Assembly: GCA_937859515.1 (NCBI GenBank)
Contig: CALMAK010000018.1
Location: 77,915 to 141,914 of the forward strand
Origin: an uncultured Candidatus Saccharibacteria bacterium
Lineage (GTDB): Bacteria; Patescibacteriota; Saccharimonadia; Saccharimonadales; Saccharimonadaceae
Reading direction: 5' to 3'
DNA: 64,000 nucleotides
Shown: positions 1 through 8,140 of the stretch, one piece after another
Layout: each line of letters begins with the position of its first letter
Position numbering within the stretch: position 1 is the first letter of the stretch
Program-made: the position numbers and the translations under genes
The notes under the pieces: generated by a model
Seen by the model: only the letters and a program-made list of their open reading frames with translations
The model's database searches: none
What the model was told of the DNA's origin: nothing

Positions 1-296
1 CTGATGAGGGCATTCGTATCGATTTATTTGTCAAAAAGCCTGGCTATGCCCGTGAGTTTGCATCGCGTTCACTAGGGTTCAACTTTCCTGAAGATGAAAA
101 GTTACCTGACGCCTACGAGCAAGTGATAGTTGACGCCATCCATAGTCGTAAAAGCCTTTTTACCAGCAGCAGCGAAGTCCTGCGCAGCTGGGAGCTGTTG
201 GCCAAGGTGCAATATGCATGGGACATGGACGCTAGTCCAGTCATGCAGTACAAAAAAGGGTCGAATATCGCGTCTATTGTTGGCGGCGAAGCATAA
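1..296 (+). CDS. zwf: Glucose-6-phosphate 1-dehydrogenase, C-terminal end (partial)
   Basis: This is the last 97 codons of a gene whose start lies before the window; the frame is set by codon 3-5 and stops with TAA at 294-296. The tail matches the C-terminal part of G6PD, where PDAYEQ leads into a helix and a 'SLF..SSEV...W' segment corresponding to the family's 'TLF.R.DEVE.AW'. The enzyme oxidises glucose 6-phosphate with NADP+ at the entry to the pentose phosphate pathway in the cytoplasm. Its 3' end overlaps the convergent membrane-protein gene by 23 bases. The assignment rests on a short tail only, so it is likely rather than certain. Confidence 0.72.
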   Translation, partial: DEGIRIDLFVKKPGYAREFASRSLGFNFPEDEKLPDAYEQVIVDAIHSRKSLFTSSSEVLRSWELLAKVQYAWDMDASPVMQYKKGSNIASIVGGEA

Positions 297-759
297 AGCA
301 AAGAGCGATAAACGACAAAACGGCGAAGACGCCGCTGGAGACGAGTGCGGTGAACGGCGTGGACATACCTTTTGGCCAGCCGAATTGGTGCCCGACCATG
401 AGGATCATAATAAATAGGATACACAGTACAAGGAATGGTCCTGTACTTTTGGCGAACATCTCAAAAACACGTGATGCGTATGAGAGGGCAAACTTTCCAC
501 CAATCCCAACCCCAGTCATGATGAGAAACGAGGCTGAGATGCCTGACAGTCCCATTGACCATAAGTATTCGAGGTTGAACATAAGGAGTAGCAGTAGAAA
601 ACAGATGAATCCCAGAAATAACGCCACTTTTGTGCGAGCAAATGAGGGCGGTGTTGGCAGGCGTCGTCTGCGCTCAAGATTCTTCTCGTATATTTGACCT
701 TGTGTGAGGGCAGTTGGGTAGAGGGTCTGAAGGTCAACCTTTTTGTTTTTATCGTCCAT
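274..759 (-). CDS. Small integral membrane protein, unknown function
   Basis: A 161-residue protein with a charged N-terminal 45 residues (RRRR near residue 33) followed by about four hydrophobic membrane segments. I place the start at the ATG at 757-759 (MDDKNKK) because AAAGGAGT, read on the minus strand, lies just upstream, whereas the ATG 33 bases further out has nothing like it. It converges on zwf with a short overlap and diverges from pyrG. I do not recognise the family; no catalytic motif is visible. A role in the membrane is all the sequence supports. Confidence 0.7.
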   Translation of the reverse strand: MDDKNKKVDLQTLYPTALTQGQIYEKNLERRRRLPTPPSFARTKVALFLGFICFLLLLLMFNLEYLWSMGLSGISASFLIMTGVGIGGKFALSYASRVFEMFAKSTGPFLVLCILFIMILMVGHQFGWPKGMSTPFTALVSSGVFAVLSFIALCFMLRRQQ

Positions 760-876
760 GACTCCTTTAGTATAGCACGATAACATCTCCACTTATCCAC
801 ATATATAGCGTAGTGTAACTACTACAACACCTTATATATAGCGTACCAATGCGAAATAATGATATAATGAAACCCC

Positions 877-2475
877 ATGGAAGAGCAATCAAACATGGGA
901 GCGAAAAAATACATATTTGTAACTGGGGGTGTACTCTCGGGGGTAGGAAAGGGCATTACCGCGGCCAGCGTGGGTGCCGTCTTGCAGGCCAAAGGTCTTG
1001 CTGTTTCAATTCAAAAATGCGACCCGTATCTCAATGTAGATGCGGGTTTGCTTAATCCTGCGGAGCATGGTGAGTGTTTTGTGACGAAAGACGGGGCAGA
1101 GACGGACCTCGATCTGGGGCATTATGAGCGATTCCTCGATCTGGAGCTGACGCAAAAGAATGCGACGCTGTCAGGACGATTATTACTGGACCTGATTCAA
1201 AAAGAACGCGATGGTGGATTCGGTGGTAAAACCGTACAGTTGGTACCGCATCTCACTGGTGCAATTCAGGATAAGATTCTTGAAGCCGGTGAGGATAGCG
1301 ATGTCCATATTGTTGAGATTGGTGGAACGGTTGGCGACTACGAAGGATTATCCTTTGTCGAGGCGATTCGTGAGTTCGCCTGGCGGGTCGGACGCGAAAA
1401 TTGTTTGTTTGTACATGTGGTATATGTGCCGTTTATTGGTACCAGTAAGGAATTTAAAACAAAGCCTGCCCAGAATGCTCTGAACGATTTGCGAGGATTT
1501 GGTATTGTACCGGATGCAGTGATTGTGCGTAGTGACGAGCCGGCACCGCAGAGCGTCGCGAAAAAGATTGCGCTGTTTGGCGGTGTGCCAGAGAAGCAGG
1601 TTCAGTTGATGCCAAATGTTGATACCGTATTTCGTATTCCGTCGATTGTCGCCAGTAACGGTCTCCACGAGCTGCTGTCTGACTTTACTGGTGTTTCCAA
1701 GAAGCCTCATCTGGCTAAATGGGATAAGATTATTGCCGCACAGGCTGCGATGCCTATCAAGCGGGTTACCGTTGGTTTGGTTGCAAAATACATGGACAAC
1801 GAAGACACATATATCTCAGTTGTTGAAGCGCTGAAGGCGGCCGCATGGAAACTAGAGATTGGCCTCGCGATCAAGTGGATCAATGCTGAAGATGCCACTG
1901 ATGAGGATTTCGACAAAGTTGATGCCTTGTTGGTGCCGGGTGGATTCGGTACTCGTGGCGCCGAGGGGAAGATTGCTGCGGCAAAATATGCACTGGAATA
2001 TGATATTCCATACCTTGGTATCTGTCTTGGGTTGCAGGCAGCAGTGATTGCGGCAGCTCGTCTTGGCGGCCTGAAACAGGCAAATAGCGCCGAGTTTGAT
2101 CCTAAAACTCCTGAAAACGTGGTGTATATCATGGAGGGTCAGGAAGGTAAGGAATCGACAGGCGGTACCTTGCGACTGGGTGATTATACCGCCAAACTAC
2201 AAAAAGGATCGAAGGTGGCCGAGCTGTATGGCACATCAACAGCAACCGAGCGACACCGTCACCGGTATGAGGTGAACCAGGTGTTTCTAAAAGCAGTTGA
2301 GAAAGGTGGCTTGATTGTCAGTGGTACGAGTCCAGATGGAAAATTGGTGGAGTATATTGAGGCATCAGGTCATCCGTACTTCGTTGCTACACAGGCGCAT
2401 CCTGAATTTCGCAGTCGTCCATTTCGTGCACACCCACTGTTTGTTGGGCTGCTGGAGAATGCTTTGCGAACATAG
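877..2475 (+). CDS. pyrG: CTP synthase
   Basis: Converts UTP to CTP using ATP and glutamine. The 532-residue protein has the usual two-domain layout: an N-terminal synthetase domain opening with the P-loop-like GGVLSGVGKG near residues 17-26, then a class I glutamine amidotransferase domain with the nucleophile elbow GICLGLQ near residue 383 and the catalytic His-Glu in AHPEFRSRP near residue 510. Length is normal for the family. TATAAT at 863-868 sits 8 bases before the ATG at 877 with no Shine-Dalgarno, so a leaderless message is likely. A second in-frame ATG (MGAKK) 18 bases on would match shorter homologues. Confidence 0.96.
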   Translation: MEEQSNMGAKKYIFVTGGVLSGVGKGITAASVGAVLQAKGLAVSIQKCDPYLNVDAGLLNPAEHGECFVTKDGAETDLDLGHYERFLDLELTQKNATLSGRLLLDLIQKERDGGFGGKTVQLVPHLTGAIQDKILEAGEDSDVHIVEIGGTVGDYEGLSFVEAIREFAWRVGRENCLFVHVVYVPFIGTSKEFKTKPAQNALNDLRGFGIVPDAVIVRSDEPAPQSVAKKIALFGGVPEKQVQLMPNVDTVFRIPSIVASNGLHELLSDFTGVSKKPHLAKWDKIIAAQAAMPIKRVTVGLVAKYMDNEDTYISVVEALKAAAWKLEIGLAIKWINAEDATDEDFDKVDALLVPGGFGTRGAEGKIAAAKYALEYDIPYLGICLGLQAAVIAAARLGGLKQANSAEFDPKTPENVVYIMEGQEGKESTGGTLRLGDYTAKLQKGSKVAELYGTSTATERHRHRYEVNQVFLKAVEKGGLIVSGTSPDGKLVEYIEASGHPYFVATQAHPEFRSRPFRAHPLFVGLLENALRT

Positions 2476-2509
2476 TTGTACACAACCACAAGCGTGATAC
2501 AATACAGTT

Positions 2510-2665
2510 ATGAACATCAAAAATCAACATCATCTTTTTGAAAACGAACACATCGACGATTACAGCGTGCTGAACTTCTTGTTGCAGAATGTTAAGGGGC
2601 TTAGCCCGTCATCATTTGTGCCTGAATTTGCCGTCTATGACGATAGTGAGACAGATAGCGAATGA
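2510..2665 (+). CDS. Micro-ORF (51 aa) translationally coupled to a prepilin
   Basis: A 51-residue ORF, MNIKNQHH..., acidic at its C-terminus. TACAAT at 2498-2503 is 6 bases before the ATG, the spacing seen before most first genes of this window, and there is no Shine-Dalgarno. Its stop (TGA 2663-2665) overlaps the prepilin start (ATG 2662-2664) as ATGA, which implies translational coupling. No known family is recognised. It could be a small pilus accessory or regulatory peptide, or mainly a device to set prepilin translation. Confidence 0.6.
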   Translation: MNIKNQHHLFENEHIDDYSVLNFLLQNVKGLSPSSFVPEFAVYDDSETDSE

Positions 2666-3261
2666 AAAGACGAGGTGGGTTCACTATCATCGAAGTTGCG
2701 GTGGTGGTGATTATCATTGCCATCCTCGTGACGTTATCGGCAGCAGTGTATCGTGGGATTCGCGAGCGTGCTGAAGCATCAGCAATTATTACTCATGTAA
2801 AGCAGTATGCAAATATTCTTGAACTATATATTGTCCAAAACGGCCGAGCACCGCGCGCAAGTTGGCGATGCTTGGGGGATGCGACAACGTTACCGGCGGG
2901 CAATGGATATGAGGAAAACTTTTGCTTTAATCCCGCTAGTAACCATAATGGAGCGAATGGTGGTATACCGGCACCTGCAGATCCAGCATTGATGGAGGAG
3001 TTGCGCGGTATTGAGAACGGATTGCCTACCTCTACATTTCCAGAAGTAAAGGGCTGTGTAGCCGGAAGGACGGTACGAGGGGTCATTTACGATGGCTCAA
3101 CAAATAACTTCCCAGATTATTCTGCGGTTATTGTGTATTGCACGAAACTGAAGACCTGTCCGATTGGTGATAGGGTTGCCTGGTGGACGGGTACTAATCC
3201 CGATATCTCCGGCTGTGCCTATAGACTTTCTAAGAATGAGATGGGTCAGCCACGGCAATAA
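2662..3261 (+). CDS. Type IV prepilin-like protein
   Basis: The N-terminus is a class III signal: a short basic leader MKRRG, then GFTIIEV with the +5 glutamate, and a hydrophobic helix rich in V and I. Prepilin peptidase would cut before the Phe. The remaining 170 residues contain about six cysteines, compatible with disulfides in an exported pilin head, and look like a minor pilin or pseudopilin. It is coupled to the 51-aa ORF upstream through an ATGA overlap. Other pilus genes in the window are the prepilin at 51113 and pilM-pilN-pilO from 62034. Confidence 0.85.
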   Translation: MKRRGGFTIIEVAVVVIIIAILVTLSAAVYRGIRERAEASAIITHVKQYANILELYIVQNGRAPRASWRCLGDATTLPAGNGYEENFCFNPASNHNGANGGIPAPADPALMEELRGIENGLPTSTFPEVKGCVAGRTVRGVIYDGSTNNFPDYSAVIVYCTKLKTCPIGDRVAWWTGTNPDISGCAYRLSKNEMGQPRQ

Positions 3262-3311
3262 AGTCTCTTGTAATATCTGTTTAACAGATGAGACATGGTA
3301 CACTGGTAGTG

Positions 3312-4979
3312 ATGAACGAGACGATTGTTACTATTATAAAGAAATTATTTGACCAGACTGTGGATGTCGAGATTAGCCGTCCTGACCCACAATTTGGTGA
3401 TTGGTCGACGAATGTCGCGTTGCAGCTAGCGAAACCGCTAGGTAAGAATCCACGTGTAATTGCCGAAGAATTGGCGGGCACGCTGCGAGAAACGGGTGAG
3501 TATGCAGCAGTGGATGTGGCGGGGCCTGGATTTATCAATATTACAGTAAGTGATAGTGCGTTGCTGGCTGCGATGCGACAAGAGCCAGTGAAGGTGTATG
3601 ACGGACGTGCTATTGTTTTTGAGTATAGCTGCCCGAATGCGTTCAAGGAGCTTCATACAGGACATTTGTATCAAACGGTGTTTGGTGATATTGCTTCACG
3701 GCTGATGCTCGTAGGGGGTGCGAAACTGCAGCGGACGAGTTTTGGTGGCGATGTGGGACTCCATGTGGCAAAGTGTTTGTGGGGAATGCGTGAGACATTA
3801 GGCGGTGAGTACCCAGAAAAGCTGGCGACGACTGTTGAGGATGATGCGTTTGCTCGGTCACGCTGGATCAGTGGTTGCTATGTACGCGGGGCGAAAGCGT
3901 ACGAGGATGACGCGGATGTTAAGGCTGAAATTGATGAGCTAAACAAAACAATTTATGGCTTTCATGCGGCCAATGACCACGATTTGCCCTTGGCGCAGAT
4001 GTATTGGACGACGCGTCAGTGGAGCTATGATTATTTCGATGCATTCTATCAATTGATTGATGTTGAAACATTGCGGTATTACCCAGAAAGCGAAACTGCC
4101 ATTGTTGGTATGCAGGTGGTGGATGAGCAACTCGCAAAAGGTAACCTGAGAGAGTCTGATGGTGCAGTTGTTTTTGAAGGCGACGAATCAAAGCATCTTC
4201 ATACGCGCGTATTTGTGACGAGTAAGGGTCTACCGACCTATGAAACTAAAGACATTGGTGTCATTTGGAAAGAAAAAGAAGATTATAATTTTGAGCATCG
4301 ATATTTACTGACAGGTAATGACCAAAAAGAATATATGCGTGTGGTATTTGCCGCCGCCGAGACTTTCCGCCCTGATCTTGCAGGTGCCATGACGCATCTG
4401 ACCAACGGTACGGTAAAGTTTGCAGATGGCAAAAAGATGAGCAGCCGCCTGGGCAACGTGACGCGTGCGCTTGATGTGATTGATATTGTACGCGAAAAGG
4501 TGCGCATGTTGATTGATGATGAATCGCTCATCGAACAAGTGACATTAGGCGCAATTAAGTATGCATTTGCTCGGTACAAACTAGGTGGTGACATTGCCTT
4601 TGATGTTGAGGAGACGGTAAGTTTGCAGGGAAATTCTGGTCCGTATCTTCAGTATGCACATGCGCGTGCGCGTAGTATCCTCGAGAAAGTGACGGCTGAA
4701 CTGCAGCCACTCACAGGCATTCAGGCTGAAGATCGTGCGTTAGTGCGCAAGCTTGGTGAGTATAGTGACGTGGTGACGCTTGCGATTCGTCATCTCGAGC
4801 CACATCATATTTGCCACTATCTTTTTGAACTGGCACAAGAATTCAATCGTTATTATGAGAAGAATCAAGTGGTCGGATCGGATACTGAAGGCCATCGAGC
4901 TAGTTTAGTGAATATCTATGCCGACACATTGCAAGCGGGTCTTACGATGTTGGGTATTCACGCACCAGAACGAATGTAA
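3312..4979 (+). CDS. argS: Arginyl-tRNA synthetase
   Basis: Class I aminoacyl-tRNA synthetase charging tRNA-Arg. Visible features are an N-terminal Arg-tRNA-synthetase additional domain (residues 1-90), the HIGH-box variant HTGH near residue 118 after the 'SCPNAFKELH' stretch, the KMSKS-loop variant KMSSR near residue 375, and the C-terminal DALR anticodon domain with LQYAHARA. About 555 residues, normal size. I start it at 3312 (MNETIV) rather than 3288 because TACACT at 3299-3304 is 7 bases before this ATG, matching the leaderless pattern of the window. No clear terminator follows; a separate promoter and leader begin at once. Confidence 0.94.
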   Translation: MNETIVTIIKKLFDQTVDVEISRPDPQFGDWSTNVALQLAKPLGKNPRVIAEELAGTLRETGEYAAVDVAGPGFINITVSDSALLAAMRQEPVKVYDGRAIVFEYSCPNAFKELHTGHLYQTVFGDIASRLMLVGGAKLQRTSFGGDVGLHVAKCLWGMRETLGGEYPEKLATTVEDDAFARSRWISGCYVRGAKAYEDDADVKAEIDELNKTIYGFHAANDHDLPLAQMYWTTRQWSYDYFDAFYQLIDVETLRYYPESETAIVGMQVVDEQLAKGNLRESDGAVVFEGDESKHLHTRVFVTSKGLPTYETKDIGVIWKEKEDYNFEHRYLLTGNDQKEYMRVVFAAAETFRPDLAGAMTHLTNGTVKFADGKKMSSRLGNVTRALDVIDIVREKVRMLIDDESLIEQVTLGAIKYAFARYKLGGDIAFDVEETVSLQGNSGPYLQYAHARARSILEKVTAELQPLTGIQAEDRALVRKLGEYSDVVTLAIRHLEPHHICHYLFELAQEFNRYYEKNQVVGSDTEGHRASLVNIYADTLQAGLTMLGIHAPERM

Positions 4980-5023
4980 TGCTTGCATCGACAGGTTAAT
5001 TGTTGTACGTTAAGAAGTGAACT

Positions 5024-5095
5024 ATGAAAGCTATATGTCACATCACTCCATGCATGATTCTCGGTCTCATGTTCGATGTGCCCTCGGCGCCGTAG
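5024..5095 (+). CDS. Putative 23-aa leader peptide
   Basis: ATG at 5024 to TAG at 5093-5095 encodes a peptide starting MKAICHITPCMILG. AAGAAGTG just upstream is a weak Shine-Dalgarno. The peptide holds three Ile, three Met, three Pro and two Cys but no run of one amino acid, so no effector is obvious. Its final codons form one arm of the antiterminator described in the overlapping regulatory entry. It may be a sensor of translation rather than a functional peptide. Confidence 0.4.
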   Translation: MKAICHITPCMILGLMFDVPSAP

Positions 5096-5122
5096 TTTGC
5101 ACGTATCTGCATCCGAAACGAC

Positions 5123-5148
5123 CGCCGAGGGAAACCTCGGCGTTTTTT
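5123..5148 (+). terminator. Rho-independent terminator within the attenuator
   Basis: Perfect 8-bp G/C-rich stem with a GAAA tetraloop and a run of six T. It lies between the leader peptide and the gene at 5209, so it would stop transcription before that gene unless the upstream arm at 5081-5089 captures the 5' half of the stem. Confidence 0.85.
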
Positions 5149-5208
5149 GTTGAAGCGATGCGTCTGACCTTGGGGACCGTCCCCGAGGCAAAACAATTTG
5201 GAGGAGGG

Positions 5209-5457
5209 ATGACACTCTCAGGAACACGGCATACTGGCGGAAGTCAGGACTGCCGGCATGTGACGGCTGCACTCAAAAAGACCGGTGGTTCTGTACGAGC
5301 CACAACCTGGTCTGATGTGCGGTCAAAGCTGAAGCTGGGTCGATGCATGACAACACAGACGTTGAAGTCGACAGTCATGTCGATGAAAACGACTGACGAC
5401 CTCGAGGTCCGAGTTGTGCCCGACAAGGGCATCATCTCCATCAAGCTGTCCCGTTAG
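5209..5457 (+). CDS. Small GC-rich protein, unknown (82 aa)
   Basis: Basic 82-residue protein, Thr/Ser/Lys-rich, starting MTLSGTRHTGG and ending in a beta-like segment LEVRVVPDKGIISIKLSR. GGAGGAGGG runs right up to the ATG at 5209, so the Shine-Dalgarno is strong though close. Codons end mostly in G or C, unlike argS before it. It sits behind an attenuator-like leader and is followed by an 18-bp inverted repeat. No family recognised. The reading frame is also open upstream to 5017, but that part covers the terminator and is unlikely to be coding. Confidence 0.5.
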   Translation: MTLSGTRHTGGSQDCRHVTAALKKTGGSVRATTWSDVRSKLKLGRCMTTQTLKSTVMSMKTTDDLEVRVVPDKGIISIKLSR

Positions 5458-5484
5458 GTCCTACAGGACTGCAACGGGCATTCC

Positions 5485-5529
5485 CCGGCTGGCATCAACG
5501 ACACTATCCCAGTCGTTGGTGCCAGCCGG
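5485..5529 (+). terminator. Long 3' hairpin after the GC-rich gene
   Basis: CCGGCTGGCATCAACGAC (5485-5502) and GTCGTTGGTGCCAGCCGG (5512-5529) form an 18-bp stem with one G-U pair and a 9-base loop. There is no clean T-run, only CATCATCTTTCC, so it may be a terminator or an mRNA 3' stabilising hairpin. Confidence 0.6.
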
Positions 5530-5564
5530 CCCATCATCTTTCCTCCAATAATTCCTTAAATAAT

Positions 5565-6659
5565 ATGTACACAGATCGCTTAACGACACCACATACTGAC
5601 ATTTCTGAATTTGGCGTAACACCCGAACCTATTTTAGATTCGACAAGATTTAAAATGATTAAGGAGGTGTATCAATCATCAGAGCAATCGTACGATGACA
5701 GGGTTGAGGCGGCAAATGCCACGGCGGATCTCGTGCGGCGTACACTACGGTTTGAAAAGCATACATCAGCACATCCACCGTTTAGCCCCGAGATGCTGGG
5801 TCAGACACAACGGACAAATTGCCACGGCCACTCAATTGTTACTTCGGAATGTCTTGATGAGGTTGGTGTCGACCACTGGATTAGTTTTGCAAACCAGCAC
5901 TCATTTATTGTACTGGAGGATGAGTTGCAGCATGACGGAGTGTCGCATCGAGTAAACTTACTTGATACAGCAGAGAAACATCTATACATTGATATGACAT
6001 CGGCGTTTGCGGGAACAGCGCTTGCCAAGCAAGGCGGTGAGTATGGCGCGGTGAATACAATTCGTGGTGATATTATTTTGGAACGCTCGCATTTTGCGAA
6101 TAAGGAAGCCGCACGGGCAGAGCGCCTATGGATGAGTTTTGCGTCGGAGAGTAGTCGTCGTTTCAAGGATGAGATGGCGTTGAGGCGTGATAATATACTC
6201 GTTATGCGGTCGTATCGACCTGAGCAAGGACGCGCATTACTGGCGTCGTATACGAATTTTGTTCATGCAGTTTTGCAAAGAGAGTTCTGGACGGCCCATC
6301 AAAACCTCACGCCGCTTGGCGGATTGTATCCTGATATTGACCGTCGTAATAAGCTGGTTGCTCCTACCCAAACAATACGTGCACTCGGACAAACAGGAGA
6401 GATTGCGGCTGCACTCGATGACGTCCGTATTATTGAAGAAAGCTTGTGGCCAACCGAAGATCTCACGTTGCGGCTATGGCCGGCTGACCAGCGAAGACGA
6501 TTGGGGATGCTGGCGGGGAGCGCCGATCTTATTGATGCTTCGATTGAGGCCTATGAAGAAATTATTGATGAGCGGAGCAAGCAACGTAAGTCGACGGTTG
6601 CGGTGCGTGGTCGCTTGGCAAAAACACAACGTCAAAGGGCGCAGTTGTTTATACCCTAA
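5565..6659 (+). CDS. Possible transglutaminase-like cysteine protein, unknown role
   Basis: 364 residues, probably cytoplasmic: no signal peptide or membrane segment. Residues 80-150 contain NCHGHS, then QHSFIVLE, then YIDMTS, an order of Cys, His and Asp like the catalytic triad of transglutaminase-like or papain-fold proteins. The C-terminal third (from about residue 265) is helical, with repeat-like segments (GQTGEIAAALDD, GSADLIDASIEA) suggestive of TPR-type repeats, and ends in a basic tail. The family is not certain. The upstream AT-rich stretch TTAAATAAT abuts the ATG, and no Shine-Dalgarno is seen. mscL follows after 45 bases. Confidence 0.6.
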   Translation: MYTDRLTTPHTDISEFGVTPEPILDSTRFKMIKEVYQSSEQSYDDRVEAANATADLVRRTLRFEKHTSAHPPFSPEMLGQTQRTNCHGHSIVTSECLDEVGVDHWISFANQHSFIVLEDELQHDGVSHRVNLLDTAEKHLYIDMTSAFAGTALAKQGGEYGAVNTIRGDIILERSHFANKEAARAERLWMSFASESSRRFKDEMALRRDNILVMRSYRPEQGRALLASYTNFVHAVLQREFWTAHQNLTPLGGLYPDIDRRNKLVAPTQTIRALGQTGEIAAALDDVRIIEESLWPTEDLTLRLWPADQRRRLGMLAGSADLIDASIEAYEEIIDERSKQRKSTVAVRGRLAKTQRQRAQLFIP

Positions 6660-6704
6660 GGGGTAGTGTATGCTATGGCTATAAACTAATTGTGGAGAAA
6701 CGAA

Positions 6705-7118
6705 ATGGCAGAATCAAAAAAGACGCAGCGACCTTCAGTAAAGAGTGTTGCGGCAAAAACAAAAGCGAAAGCAGCTTCAGCAGTGAAGGGCGGTGCTGGA
6801 CATGGTAGTGGATTTGTAGAATTCATTCGCACCCAAGGTGTGGTTGGGCTTGCGGTCGGTCTCGCAATCGGTACCGCAGCAGGCGATACGGTGGCAAAAT
6901 TGGTTGAAGGATTCATTAACCCAATCGTACAATTTCTCGTAGGATCGCAAGCAGGCCTGCAAGCTGCCGTATGGCATGTCGAGCTATGGGGACGTAATGC
7001 GGACTTTGCATGGGGGGCATTTGTGTCATCGGCGATTACGTTGCTTGCGACAGCACTCGTAATCTACTGGATTATCCATGTGTTGAAGCTAGATCGCCTT
7101 GATAAGAAAAAAGATTAA
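6705..7118 (+). CDS. mscL: Large-conductance mechanosensitive channel
   Basis: 137-residue protein with a 35-residue Lys/Ala-rich N-terminal extension, then the MscL core: amphipathic N-helix and TM1 (FIRTQGVVGLAVGLAIGTA), the conserved VKLVEGFINPIVQFL-like continuation, a periplasmic loop and TM2 (FVSSAITLLATALVIYWI), ending in a charged KKK tail. MscL opens under membrane tension to release solutes during osmotic downshock. Start at 6705 is supported by TGGAGAAACGAA just upstream. A bidirectional terminator follows at 7136. Confidence 0.92.
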   Translation: MAESKKTQRPSVKSVAAKTKAKAASAVKGGAGHGSGFVEFIRTQGVVGLAVGLAIGTAAGDTVAKLVEGFINPIVQFLVGSQAGLQAAVWHVELWGRNADFAWGAFVSSAITLLATALVIYWIIHVLKLDRLDKKKD

Positions 7119-7135
7119 TTATCTCGGTAGATATT

Positions 7136-7165
7136 AAAAACGGCGTCATTCTGACGCTGTTTTTA
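7136..7165. terminator. Bidirectional rho-independent terminator
   Basis: AAAAACGGCGTCA, a 3-base loop, then TGACGCTGTTTTT. The stem is symmetrical with A-run and T-run on either side, so it can end mscL on the plus strand and the GC-rich cassette on the minus strand. Confidence 0.85.
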
Positions 7166-7193
7166 ATTCTAAATAATACCAAGTTTAACTTCT

Positions 7194-7269
7194 CCACGAG
7201 AAGTATTGGTTGGTAGTAGAGTCACCCTGATGTGGTCTTCTCATCTACGCTACCCAATACTCCTCGTGG
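7194..7269 (-). ncRNA. Structured 3' RNA element of cassette A
   Basis: A 76-base hairpin directly after the stop of the minus-strand gene. Outer stem: 7194-7209 pairs with 7254-7269 (16 bp, one G-U). Inner stem: GTAGA (7216-7220) with TCTAC (7244-7248), extended by GGTA with TACC across a 2-base bulge. The loop carries GTCACCCTGATGTGG on the plus strand. The same 15-base loop, with one change, lies inside a GTAGG/CCTAC stem after the neighbouring cassette at 8141-8190, so the pairing is kept although the base pair changed. Function unknown. Confidence 0.5.
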
Positions 7270-7276
7270 ATTGAAG

Positions 7277-7960
7277 TTAGGCGGCGATTTTGCCTCGATC
7301 TCGATTGGGACGGCCGTGGAACGAACGGTCATCTCGCTTGGTCCGCTTGGACGATCGCCCTGACTTGCGCTTGCGTTGCTTGCGAGCAGGATCGTACTTG
7401 TCAAACACACTGACAGGGACGTACCAGATCGCACCGACGCATACGAGTTCATGGTCCTGGACCATTCGCTCGATCGCAACGTTCAGTAGCCATCAGCGCA
7501 TCAGATCGACGAATTGATCGCGTTCGCGTTTGCTCTCTTGGAATCCATACTCCCGCCTGAAAAAGCTCGGGCAGATTTCGGATCCGCTGATGAGGGCTGA
7601 GCGGCGGCGCTTAGTGTCCTGTGGCGACTTAAGCCGGTGCTCGTCTGGTGTCATGAGATGCTTGCTCTCACGATGACGCTGCTTACGTACCCTGTTGGCA
7701 CGGCGGCTATCGGACGCATCAATGAAATCAGTAAGGGCGTTGATGCTATCACCGACGCCTCTCACCTCATGACACGTGCCACGTCCTGTCAACGGAACAC
7801 TGGCAAACCGAATCGCTTCCAGTACGCGCGTTCGTGCGATGCGAACTCGCTTTTCGTACTCCTCTCCGTTTCCGAGAAAGTCCTCGGGTCGTTCCTTGTA
7901 GAAAGTTGTGTCGATTGACACGTAGCGAGCGTTTCCGCTCGCATCACGAGCTATAGGCAT
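7277..7960 (-). pseudogene. GC-rich cassette A gene with an in-frame UGA, unknown function
   Basis: ATG at 7958-7960 after TTAGGAGCACT opens 155 codons ending at TGA 7493-7495. The same frame then stays open to TAA at 7277-7279, adding 71 codons that include ERMVQDHELVCVGAIWYVP. Both parts align with the neighbouring gene at 8205-8705: VRIARTRVL...GRGTCHEV here with VQIARGRVL...IRGTNHYI there, and the stretch after the stop with ESLVREQAIWHDGCVWNILP there. So one gene appears to be interrupted by a stop codon. It may be a pseudogene, a read-through gene, or a truncated but working protein. The tail is very basic. Not a recognised family. Confidence 0.55.
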
Positions 7961-8110
7961 AGTGCTCCTAACTTCTGAGGTGCGTCATCGCGCGGATTTG
8001 CGCCGAGTATAGCCTCGCAGGGATGATAAATATTATTAAAGATTGCTTAACGGAAAAAGGCAAGCACAACAGGATTAACGGTGAGTCGTGTTACTTTCAA
8101 AGAAATGACA

Positions 8111-8134
8111 GCGCCCCCTCGTGTGAGGGGGCGT
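8111..8134 (-). terminator. Hairpin terminator of cassette B
   Basis: GCGCCCCCTC, GTGT, then GAGGGGGCGT: a 10-bp stem with one G-U. Read on the minus strand it lies beyond the stop of the gene at 8205 and is followed by CTGTCATTTCTTT, a weak T-tract. Confidence 0.65.
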
Positions 8135-8140
8135 ATGCGC

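Larger units (their letters stand above)
4983..5148 (+). promoter_or_regulatory. Attenuator-like leader: promoter, leader peptide, antiterminator/terminator
   Basis: TTGCAT (4983-4988), 17 bases, TACGTT (5006-5011) form a plausible promoter. A 23-codon ORF follows (5024-5095). CCCTCGGCG (5081-5089) is exactly complementary to CGCCGAGGG (5123-5131), and CGCCGAGG (5123-5130) also pairs perfectly with CCTCGGCG (5135-5142) around a GAAA loop followed by six T. The two pairings exclude each other. The first segment is the last translated codons before the leader stop TAG, so translation state would decide which hairpin forms. This is the logic of transcription attenuation; regulation itself is inferred. 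Confidence 0.55.

Noticed and set aside
5017..5208. Upstream extension of the GC-rich ORF to 5017
   Set aside because: It would translate through the attenuator hairpins; GGAGGAGGG supports the start at 5209.
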